Part shown: piece by piece, positions 17,323 to 24,338 of the stretch | Numbering within the stretch: position 1 is the stretch's first letter | Layout of the letters: each line of letters begins with the position of its first letter | Assembly: GCA_900542765.1 (NCBI GenBank) | Contig: UQOX01000026.1 | Location: forward strand, 1-33,001 | Reading direction: 5' to 3' | Source of the DNA: an uncultured Porphyromonadaceae bacterium | Lineage (GTDB): Bacteria; Bacteroidota; Bacteroidia; Bacteroidales; UBA11471 | DNA length: 33,001 bases | Position numbers and translations under genes: made by a program | Notes under the pieces: model-generated | The model's database searches: none | What the model saw: the letters and a program-made list of their open reading frames with translations, nothing else | Told to the model about the DNA's origin: nothing

Positions 17323-17340
17323 CAAAGGTAGACAAAATTA
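17323..17340 (-). promoter_or_regulatory. Two adjacent -7-like elements before nfnA
   Basis: The minus strand shows TACCTTTG (17323-17330) and, 2 bases upstream of it, TAATTTTG (17333-17340). The first leaves a leader of about 25 bases before the ATG. Neither has a strong -33; TTTA at 17363-17366 suits the second loosely. Confidence 0.55.
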
Positions 17341-17440
17341 TTGAAAAGTGATATGTTTCCTGTAAATTTGATATAAATGCGGACTAAATGCCGACAAATC
17401 GCATTTTCTCTGCATGGACGTTCCCGCAGGTTGGTGAAGG

Positions 17441-19624
17441 TTATTCTCCTTTTTTGCGTTGTTTGAGTTTTTGCCGGCGGTGATTCCAAAGTTTGCGGCG
17501 TCGGGAGAATTTTTCGAAGAAATCGCGCACCGATGTAAATGACGAGTAGTTGCGCTGCACGTCAATGGAGAGCGGATCGGTAGTGAAGGTGAGCTGCTCG
17601 TTTTCCTCGCCGAACTGTTCGGGGAAGAGGACGATGAGGTTGTTCCCGGCAAAGTAACGAGAGAGTTGCAGGGGGAGTTTCTCAAATTCGGTGTTGTAGG
17701 AGAGCGATGTGTGGCGGGCGCTGATGATGACCAGCAGGTCGTCTTGCAGGACGACGCCCGTGAGGGTGAGAATGTCGGCCCAGTCGTCGAGTACCTCAAA
17801 TTCGCAGTCGATGTTGTATCGTTTCTGATGCAAGACGTTGCGCAGTACGACGATTGTGTCGTGGTGGGCGTGGAAAATGACACGGCATCCGATTTGCTTG
17901 CCGATGTTGGCAATGCGGTCGATCCATTTGGTAAATCCGCTCTCGTATTCGGCTTTTTCGGGTACGGCCACGACGATGCGGGTGGTCATGTTGATGGGAA
18001 TGGTGCATTTGGTGATGGCAACCATTTTGTGGGTGCTTTTGAGCAGGTTCTCGATTTTGGTGCCGAAGAAGCTGTCAACGATGTTGCTCTTGTGGTGCAG
18101 GCCCAGTATGACTTCGGTGATGTTCTGTTCTTTGATGGTGTGGACGATGCCGCTGGTGATGTTCGCGTCATAGCGAGAGAGACCCACGAGCTTGATGTCC
18201 GAGGCGGCGGCGATTTTGGCGGCGCGGTCGAGCAGCACCTGTCCCACATCGCCGGAGTGAAGGGGTGTTTTGTTGTCGTCGATGACGTGCATGGCATAGA
18301 CGGGCTGCTGCTTGTGCGGGCCTTTGGCCAGTATGGCGAGATTGACGAGGTTTTCGAGCGTGTAAGGGTTGGCTACGGGTATGAGAATGCGTGCCTGGCC
18401 GGTATTGTCGCGGTTCTTGTCGTTCTCGTCGGCCGGTTGCTGGGTCGCCATTTTTTTTGCCGCCCGTTCGGTGGCGAAGGAGCTGATGGTGCAGGTGACC
18501 AAAATCATGACGATGGTGCCGTTGAGAATGTTGATGTCGAACATGCCGATGTCATATCCGATGAGGACGGCGGCCAAAGTCGCGGCCGCCTGCCCGTTGC
18601 TCAGGCCGAAAATCATGGCCCGGTCGATTTTGGTGAGCCCGAAATTCTTCTGGGTAATCCAGGCTGCCAGCCATTTGGCCACAGTGGCAATTACCGACAT
18701 GACAATGGCTACAAACAAGGCGTCCCAGCCCGAGAAGATGACCGAGGGGTCGATGAGCATACCCACGCCGATGAGGAAGTAGGGTATGAAAAGGGCGTTG
18801 CCCACAAACTCGATGCGGTTCATCAGGGGTGACACCGAAGGGATAAACCGGTTGAGAACGACTCCGGCGAAAAAGGCTCCGAGAATCGGTTCAAGACCTG
18901 CCGGCTTGGCCAGTGCCGAGGCCAGGAACACCAGTGCCAGCACGAAGATGTATTGCGAGACGTTGTCGTTGTATTTCTTGAAAAACCAGCGGGCAATGCG
19001 TGGAAATGCATAGAGGATAAAGAGACAGTAGACCGTCATGGAGAGAATGAGCCGCACCCAAAACCATTCGTTGATGGTGCCCGTCTGCATGCCTACGATG
19101 ACTGCAAGGATGATGAGGGCTCCAACCACTGTGATGATGGTTCCCGCGATGGTGATGGTCACGGCAGGGTTGCGACCTACCCCATAACGCAACACGATGG
19201 GGTAGGCGACCAATGTGTGCGAGGCATACATGCTGGCCAGCAATATCGAGGTCATGAGGTCGAGGTGCAGCAGGTAGATGCTCGACAGGGTGCCCAGTAT
19301 CATGGGGATGAGAAATGTGTGTATGCCGAAGACGATGCCGCGGGTTTTTATCTTGCGGAAGTCGTTGAGGTTCATTTCGAGTCCCACCAGAAACATGAGG
19401 TAGAGCAGACCCACGTTCCCGAAAATCTTGAAGCTGCTGTCGTGGGCCAGCACATCGAGCCCGTGCGGGCCGAAGAGTGTTCCCGCCAGAATCAGGCCGA
19501 TGATGTGGGGAATCCGCAGTTTGTTGAGCAGCAGGGGGGCGAACAGGATAATCGTCAGCACGACAAAGAATATCAGTACCGGGTCGGTGAACGGTAAAGT
19601 GGGTAAGAATTGGTTGACGTCCAT
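17441..19624 (-). CDS. CPA2-family cation:proton antiporter with stress-protein domains
   Basis: 727 residues. The first roughly 385 residues form a polytopic membrane domain of the Na+/H+ exchanger (Kef/CPA2) type with about 12 hydrophobic segments, including IPHIIGLILAGTLFGPHGLD, YLMFLVGLEMN and GLSNGQAAATLAAVLIGYD. The remaining roughly 330 residues are cytoplasmic and contain two universal-stress-protein-like segments: about 405-535 (starting ARILIPVANPYTLENLV and containing EVILGLHHKSNIVDSFFGTKIENLL) and about 540-665. A very basic tail ends the protein. It probably exchanges Na+ or K+ for H+, with the stress-protein part as a nucleotide-sensing regulator, which is inference. There is no KTN domain, unlike KefB/C. 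Transcribed alone, divergent from asd. Confidence 0.9.
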   Translation of the reverse strand: MDVNQFLPTLPFTDPVLIFFVVLTIILFAPLLLNKLRIPHIIGLILAGTLFGPHGLDVLAHDSSFKIFGNVGLLYLMFLVGLEMNLNDFRKIKTRGIVFGIHTFLIPMILGTLSSIYLLHLDLMTSILLASMYASHTLVAYPIVLRYGVGRNPAVTITIAGTIITVVGALIILAVIVGMQTGTINEWFWVRLILSMTVYCLFILYAFPRIARWFFKKYNDNVSQYIFVLALVFLASALAKPAGLEPILGAFFAGVVLNRFIPSVSPLMNRIEFVGNALFIPYFLIGVGMLIDPSVIFSGWDALFVAIVMSVIATVAKWLAAWITQKNFGLTKIDRAMIFGLSNGQAAATLAAVLIGYDIGMFDINILNGTIVMILVTCTISSFATERAAKKMATQQPADENDKNRDNTGQARILIPVANPYTLENLVNLAILAKGPHKQQPVYAMHVIDDNKTPLHSGDVGQVLLDRAAKIAAASDIKLVGLSRYDANITSGIVHTIKEQNITEVILGLHHKSNIVDSFFGTKIENLLKSTHKMVAITKCTIPINMTTRIVVAVPEKAEYESGFTKWIDRIANIGKQIGCRVIFHAHHDTIVVLRNVLHQKRYNIDCEFEVLDDWADILTLTGVVLQDDLLVIISARHTSLSYNTEFEKLPLQLSRYFAGNNLIVLFPEQFGEENEQLTFTTDPLSIDVQRNYSSFTSVRDFFEKFSRRRKLWNHRRQKLKQRKKGE

Positions 19625-19670
19625 GGCTCAAAAAAATCTGCGGTGTGGTTTCGGCGAATAAATCGGTGAG

Positions 19671-19678
19671 CAAAATTA
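19671..19678 (-). promoter_or_regulatory. Putative -7 element of the antiporter gene
   Basis: The minus strand reads TAATTTTG, 47 bases before the ATG at 19624, with no clear -33. It lies in the 253-base divergent region shared with asd, where nothing else was recognised. Confidence 0.45.
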
Positions 19679-19783
19679 AGAAAAAAGCCGAAATAATGGC
19701 ACGCGGAATACAGAAATTGTACAGAAAAACGCCTTATTTGATAAAAAAATAGACGTTTGGGCGCGAATTATTAGGAAAAACGT

Positions 19784-19791
19784 TAATTTTG
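19784..19791 (+). promoter_or_regulatory. Putative -7 element of asd
   Basis: TAATTTTG fits TAnnTTTG. A TTTG at 19756-19759 lies 24 bases upstream, a slightly long spacer. The leader to the asd ATG would be about 80 bases. Confidence 0.5.
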
Positions 19792-19877
19792 CCAAGATTT
19801 TTGGCCGAAATGCGTTTCGATTGTCGCCCTTAGGCCGCAGAAACAAGATTGTCGAAATTCTAAAAATAAGATAGAAC

Positions 19878-20885
19878 ATGAAAGTAGCCATTGTCGGAGC
19901 AAGTGGAGCCGTGGGGCAGGAGTTCCTGCGGGTTCTTTCCGAGAGAAATTTTCCGATTGACGAACTGCTGTTGTTCGGTTCGTCACGCAGTGCCGGAACA
20001 TCATATAACTTCCGGGGTAAAGAGATTGTCGTGAAGGAGTTGAAACACAACGACGATTTCAAGGGCGTAGACATCGCGTTTACTTCGGCGGGAGCCGGGA
20101 CCTCGAAAGAGTTTGAAAAGACCATCACGAAATATGGCGCTGTCATGATCGACAATTCGAGCGCATTCCGCATGGACGAAGATGTGCCTTTGGTGGTGCC
20201 CGAAGTCAATGGCTCCGATGCCAAGGTGCGTCCCCGCGGCGTGATTGCCAACCCCAACTGCACCACCATACAGATGGTTGTCGCTTTGCAGGCGCTCGAA
20301 CAACTCTCCCACATCAAGTCGGTGCATGTGGCCACTTACCAAGCTGCCAGCGGGGCCGGTGCCGCCGCCATGGCCGAGTTGGTGCATCAGTACGAAGAGC
20401 TCATGAAAGGCGAAGCCCCCACGATACAGAAGTTCTATTACCAGTTGGCCTACAACGTGATACCCCAAGTCGATGTCTTCACCGACAACCTTTACACCAA
20501 GGAGGAGATGAAGATGTTCAACGAAACGCGTAAAATCATGCACTCCGATGTGAAGGTGAGCGCCATGTGCGTGCGTGTTCCCGTCATGCGGGCCCACTCC
20601 GAGGCGATTTGGGTCGAGACCGAGCGTCCGCTCTCGGTCGAAGAGGCTCGCGAGGCTTTTGCCAAGGCCGATGGCGTGGTGCTCGTGGACGACCCCGCCA
20701 ACCGGGTCTACCCGATGCCGCTCGACATCGCCGGCAAAGACCCCGTGTTTGTGGGCCGCATTCGCAAGGACCTTTCCAATCCCAACGGCCTCACGTTCTG
20801 GGCCGTCAGCGACCAGATAAAGAAAGGCGCGGCTCTGAATGCCGTGCAAATAGCCGAATATCTGATTCGTGAAAATGCGTTGTAG
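19878..20885 (+). CDS. asd: Aspartate-semialdehyde dehydrogenase
   Basis: A 335-residue NADP-dependent enzyme that reduces aspartyl phosphate to the semialdehyde, the branch point for lysine/diaminopimelate, threonine and methionine. The Rossmann start [18 protein letters not shown], the catalytic Cys128 in NPNCTT, the [14 protein letters not shown] loop and catalytic-region His240 in RAHSEA are all intact. Length and motifs fit the Gram-positive-type Asd branch also found in Bacteroidetes. The stop overlaps the longest possible reading of the downstream hydrolase fusion. No T-rich terminator follows. Confidence 0.97.
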   Translation: MKVAIVGASGAVGQEFLRVLSERNFPIDELLLFGSSRSAGTSYNFRGKEIVVKELKHNDDFKGVDIAFTSAGAGTSKEFEKTITKYGAVMIDNSSAFRMDEDVPLVVPEVNGSDAKVRPRGVIANPNCTTIQMVVALQALEQLSHIKSVHVATYQAASGAGAAAMAELVHQYEELMKGEAPTIQKFYYQLAYNVIPQVDVFTDNLYTKEEMKMFNETRKIMHSDVKVSAMCVRVPVMRAHSEAIWVETERPLSVEEAREAFAKADGVVLVDDPANRVYPMPLDIAGKDPVFVGRIRKDLSNPNGLTFWAVSDQIKKGAALNAVQIAEYLIRENAL

Positions 20886-20900
20886 CATACGGCTTGCCGT

Positions 20901-20956
20901 TTTAGGTATCCTTATTTTTCTCTATATTTGCGAGGCGGCTTCACAAAGCCGCCTCG
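20901..20956 (+). promoter_or_regulatory. Promoter with abutting palindrome before the fusion gene
   Basis: TATATTTG (20923-20930) is a perfect -7 match, with TTTA (20901-20904) 18 bases upstream as a weak -33. Directly after it, CGAGGCGGCTT (20931-20941) is repeated in perfect inversion at 20946-20956 around CACA. The dyad would overlap the predicted transcript start near 20934-20937, the position expected of a repressor operator. No T-tract follows, so it is a poor intrinsic terminator for asd. Confidence 0.6.
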
Positions 20957-20982
20957 TGTCATATAGGCTATTTGATACACCC

Positions 20983-22767
20983 ATGGAAGCAACTCTCTTT
21001 TGCGATGAGCGGCTCACGGCTCCGCTCTCGGCCCTTTTCTTGGAAATAGACAACCGCTGTGGTTTCTCGGGCAAACCGGTTATTGGCATCACCAGCAACC
21101 ACCGTGCTGCCGAGAACCTCACTTGTGTGGCCGACCCCTATGTCGAGGCGGTGTGTCGGGCCGGCGGCGCTCCGCTGCTTTTGCCGGTGGGTGCCGACAC
21201 GGCGGCGCTCCAACGCATCGTCGAGTGTCTCGACGGCCTACTGCTCACGGGCGGAGGCGATTTCTCCGCCGCTGTCATGGGCGATGCGCTCTCTCCGTTG
21301 GCCGACGGTGCCGATGCCTTGCGCGACCGTTCCGAGTTTGCGCTTTTGCGCCTGGCGTTGCAGCGGCAAATGCCGGTCTTCGGTATCTGCCGCGGGCATC
21401 AACTGCTCAATCTCGCACTGGGGGGCACCCTCTATCAGGATTTGCCGTCGGAGTTTCCCGCAGATGTTCTGCCCCATTCCCAGGCGCACGACAAGCGCCA
21501 ACCCGCCCATGACGTGACCCTCGCCGCAGGCTCCCTTGTCGCCCGGTTGTTGGGAAAGGACCGCGTGCCGGTCAATTCGCTTCATCACCAGGCCGTGCGT
21601 GAGACGGCTCCCGCTTTGCGTGCCGTGGCTTTTTCGCCCGACGGGGTGAATGAGGCGATAGAGAGCCCCTGTTACCCCGTATATGGCGTGCAGTGGCACC
21701 CCGAGCAACTCTTGGCCGGCGGCGACGATGCCATGCTGCCCTTGTTTGAGCATTTGGTCGATGAGGCTCTTCTCTATCGGCAGGCGCGGGATTTCCATCG
21801 CCGTCACCTGTCGCTCGACTCACACTGTGACACCCCCATGTTTTTCCCCGAAAATATCGACATCGGTTGTCGTGACCCGCGGCTCAAAGTCGACTTGCCG
21901 AAGATGGAGGCGGGCGGCCTCGATGCCACTTGCATGGTCGCTTATCTGCCTCAGGGACCCCGCGACGAGGCCGGTTTGCGTGCCGCAGCCGGGAAGGCCG
22001 ACGCCATTCTTGGCGAGCTCACCCGCCAGCTTTCTCTTTATCCCGACCGCGTGCAGCAGGCTTTCACCCCCGATGATGTGTCGGCGGCCAAGCGGGCGGG
22101 GAGGAAGGCCGTCTTCCTGGGAATAGAAAACGGCTATGCCATAGGTCGTGATTTGTCACTCCTCAAACATTTCCGTGACAAAGGCGTGGTGTATATGACC
22201 CTGTGCCACAATGGCGACAATGATATATGCGATTCGGCCAAAGGGGAGGGCGAACATGGCGGTCTGAGTCCTTTCGGCCGTGATGTCGTGCGGGAGATGA
22301 ACCGCCTGGGCATGATGGTCGACCTGGCTCATGCCTCCGAGGCAAGTTTCTATGATGCTCTGGCGTGCAGTGCTGCGCCCATTGTCACGACCCACTCTTC
22401 GTGCCGGGCGCTCTGCGACCACCCCCGCAACCTCACCGACGACCAGATACGCGCTCTTGCCGCCCGCGGCGGAGTGATGCAGATGTGCCTATATGAGTAC
22501 TTCCTGGTCAAGGGAAAGGAACCGAAGGTCGACGATATTGTTGCCCACATCGACCATGTGGTGCGGCTGGTGGGCGTCGACTATGTGGGAATCGGTTCCG
22601 ACTTCGATGGCGGAGGCGGCATACCCGGTTGTAACGGCGCCGATGAACTCATCAACATCACCAAGGCCCTGTTGAAAAAAGGCTACACCACCGAAATGCT
22701 CGTCAAGATATGGGGCGGGAATTTCTTGCGGGTGATGCGCCAGGTGCAGCAATCGGCCGATGATTGA
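20983..22767 (+). CDS. Fused gamma-glutamyl hydrolase (C26) and membrane dipeptidase (M19)
   Basis: 594 residues from this ATG. Residues about 30-265 are a PuuD-like class I amidotransferase/peptidase C26 domain with nucleophile Cys136 (FGICRGHQ) and His239/Glu241 (VQWHPEQ). Residues about 275-590 are a renal-dipeptidase (M19) domain with all expected zinc ligands: His281 and Asp283 (SHCD), Glu382 (GIENGY), His450 (LAHAS), His471 (TTHSS) and the active-site Asp540 (GSDFDG). So one chain could cut gamma-glutamyl bonds and dipeptides. The start is uncertain. ATG 20875 would add a signal-peptide-like segment ending AAS before Gln, but that segment overlaps the promoter, and the 17 Cys of the body suit a cytoplasmic protein. 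Terminator follows. Confidence 0.88.
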   Translation: MEATLFCDERLTAPLSALFLEIDNRCGFSGKPVIGITSNHRAAENLTCVADPYVEAVCRAGGAPLLLPVGADTAALQRIVECLDGLLLTGGGDFSAAVMGDALSPLADGADALRDRSEFALLRLALQRQMPVFGICRGHQLLNLALGGTLYQDLPSEFPADVLPHSQAHDKRQPAHDVTLAAGSLVARLLGKDRVPVNSLHHQAVRETAPALRAVAFSPDGVNEAIESPCYPVYGVQWHPEQLLAGGDDAMLPLFEHLVDEALLYRQARDFHRRHLSLDSHCDTPMFFPENIDIGCRDPRLKVDLPKMEAGGLDATCMVAYLPQGPRDEAGLRAAAGKADAILGELTRQLSLYPDRVQQAFTPDDVSAAKRAGRKAVFLGIENGYAIGRDLSLLKHFRDKGVVYMTLCHNGDNDICDSAKGEGEHGGLSPFGRDVVREMNRLGMMVDLAHASEASFYDALACSAAPIVTTHSSCRALCDHPRNLTDDQIRALAARGGVMQMCLYEYFLVKGKEPKVDDIVAHIDHVVRLVGVDYVGIGSDFDGGGGIPGCNGADELINITKALLKKGYTTEMLVKIWGGNFLRVMRQVQQSADD

Positions 22768-22788
22768 TTCTTAAAAAGTGTAAATATA

Positions 22789-22810
22789 AAAGAGCCGACT
22801 CGGCTTTTTG
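22789..22810 (+). terminator. Terminator of the hydrolase fusion gene
   Basis: AGCCG (22793-22797) pairs with CGGCT (22801-22805) around ACT. The stem is lengthened by A-T and G-T pairs and followed by TTTTT. Located 25 bases after the stop. Confidence 0.8.
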
Positions 22811-22822
22811 TTGAAAATCAAT

Positions 22823-22830
22823 TACCTTTG
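22823..22830 (+). promoter_or_regulatory. -7 element of the QC-sufE-POT operon
   Basis: TACCTTTG matches TAnnTTTG and lies 19 bases before the ATG at 22849. It overlaps the alternative TTG start at 22828, which is therefore unlikely. The -33 region is occupied by the preceding terminator and shows no good TTTG. Confidence 0.6.
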
Positions 22831-22848
22831 GAAGTCAAAACAAAAAAC

Positions 22849-23853
22849 ATGAGAGGAAGACGGTTATCTTTGCTTTCGTTGCTTCTTGGAATAGGTTGTT
22901 TGGCGGCCATGCTCGTTGTGACGGCCTGTCGTCGCCCGGCCTCCTCGAACGCCCCATCGACGGCTCCTTCTCGTGTGGTCGATGTCCCTGTGTTCGACGC
23001 CGATACGGCTTTTGCCTATGTCGAACGGCAGGTGGCCTTCGGCCCCCGTGTCCCCAATACCCGGGCCCATCGCGAAGCGGCCGAATATCTCGCCGACGAG
23101 TTGCGCCGCCGCGGAGCGCAGGTCACCTTGCAGGATTTCCAGGCGCGCGCTTATGACGGGACGCTGCTCGATGCCCGCAACATCATCGCCTCTTTTTCGC
23201 CCGAGAAGAGCGACCGGGTTTTGCTCTTCGCCCACTGGGATACCCGCCCTTATGCCGATAACGACCCCGATTCTAAAAATCATCGCACACCCATCGATGG
23301 AGCCAACGACGGCGCCAGCGGTGTGGCCGTGCTGCTCGAAATAGCCCGTCACTTGCAGGTCCGGTCGCCTCGCATCGGCGTCGACATCATCTTTTTCGAT
23401 GTGGAAGACTATGGGCAGCCCTACTTCTTCGACCGCCCCGAGAAGGAAGATACCTGGGCGTTGGGTTCGCAATACTGGTCGCGTCGGCCCCACAATCCGG
23501 CCTATCGTGCCCGTTACGGCATTTTGCTCGACATGGTGGGCGGCAAAAACAGCCGCTTCGCCCGCGAAGGCGTCTCGATGCAGTTGGCTCCCGCCGTGGT
23601 CGATAAGGTGTGGAAGGCGGCCCAGGCGCTGGGCTATGGCGACTATTTCGTCGATGAGCGGGGCGGTTATGTCAACGACGACCATGTGTATGTGGGCCGT
23701 CGCGTGCCGAGCATCGACATCATCGCCTATGACGAGTCGCAGGGGGGATTTGTTCCCCAATGGCATACCCTCGATGATACGGTCGAGCACATCGATAAAG
23801 CTACCCTCGAAGCGGTGGGTCAAACCCTGCTGTGGGTAATATATAATGAATAA
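22849..23853 (+). CDS. M28-family lipoprotein, type II glutaminyl cyclase-like
   Basis: 334 residues. A lipoprotein signal with lipobox VTAC places the lipidated Cys at 27. The M28 zinc site is visible: His129 and Asp131 (FAHWDTRPYADND), Asp154 (GANDGASG), Glu186/Asp187 (FFDVEDYG) and His306 (PQWHTLDD). Bacteroidetes proteins with this DVEDYG/WALGSQYW pattern include mammalian-like type II glutaminyl cyclases, shown in oral species to convert N-terminal Gln to pyroglutamate in the periplasm. An aminopeptidase function is the alternative. It would process exported proteins whose mature end is Gln, such as those at 6882 and 12971. First gene of an operon with sufE (18 bases on) and the POT transporter. 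Confidence 0.87.
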   Translation: MRGRRLSLLSLLLGIGCLAAMLVVTACRRPASSNAPSTAPSRVVDVPVFDADTAFAYVERQVAFGPRVPNTRAHREAAEYLADELRRRGAQVTLQDFQARAYDGTLLDARNIIASFSPEKSDRVLLFAHWDTRPYADNDPDSKNHRTPIDGANDGASGVAVLLEIARHLQVRSPRIGVDIIFFDVEDYGQPYFFDRPEKEDTWALGSQYWSRRPHNPAYRARYGILLDMVGGKNSRFAREGVSMQLAPAVVDKVWKAAQALGYGDYFVDERGGYVNDDHVYVGRRVPSIDIIAYDESQGGFVPQWHTLDDTVEHIDKATLEAVGQTLLWVIYNE

Positions 23854-23871
23854 GCGATTTTCTTGGAAACC

Positions 23872-24309
23872 ATGATGACGATAGATCAAATACAAGATGA
23901 TGTTGTCGAGGAGTTCTCGGCATTTGATGACTGGATGGATAAATATGCCTTGCTCATCGAGTTGGGCAATTCATTGGCTCCGCTCGACCCGCAGTACAAG
24001 GTCGAGAGCAACCTCATCGAGGGGTGCCAAAGCCGGGTGTGGTTGCATGCCGAGTATGACGACGGCCGGGTCGTTTTCCAGGCCGAGAGCGATGCCGTGA
24101 TTGTAAAAGGCATTGTGTCGTTGCTTATCAAGGTGCTTTCGGGACATACCCCCACAGAGATTCTCGATGCCCACCTCTATTTCATCGAACAGATTGGCCT
24201 CACCGAACATTTGTCGCCCACGCGCTCCAATGGCCTCTTGGCCATGGTGAAGCAGATGCGGCTCTATGCCATGGTGTTCAAGGCTCAGGAAGAAGAACAA
24301 AAACAATAA
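23872..24309 (+). CDS. sufE: SufE-family sulfur acceptor protein
   Basis: 145 residues, the normal size of SufE. The family block LIEGCQSRVWL carries the sulfur-accepting Cys52. SufE takes persulfide sulfur from the cysteine desulfurase SufS and passes it to the SufBC(D) scaffold for iron-sulfur cluster assembly in the cytoplasm; no other suf gene is in the window. ATG 23872 (or 23875) is preferred over a TTG at 23863. It lies 18 bases after the glutaminyl-cyclase-like gene and 29 bases before the POT transporter. CsdE is a close alternative name. Confidence 0.92.
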   Translation: MMTIDQIQDDVVEEFSAFDDWMDKYALLIELGNSLAPLDPQYKVESNLIEGCQSRVWLHAEYDDGRVVFQAESDAVIVKGIVSLLIKVLSGHTPTEILDAHLYFIEQIGLTEHLSPTRSNGLLAMVKQMRLYAMVFKAQEEEQKQ

Positions 24310-24338
24310 TATAGTACAAACCTAAACTAAGAAAAAAC

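Noticed and set aside
20931..20956. The inverted repeat after asd as an ordinary terminator
   Set aside because: No T-tract follows on either strand and it abuts a perfect -7 element, so an operator-like role fits better.
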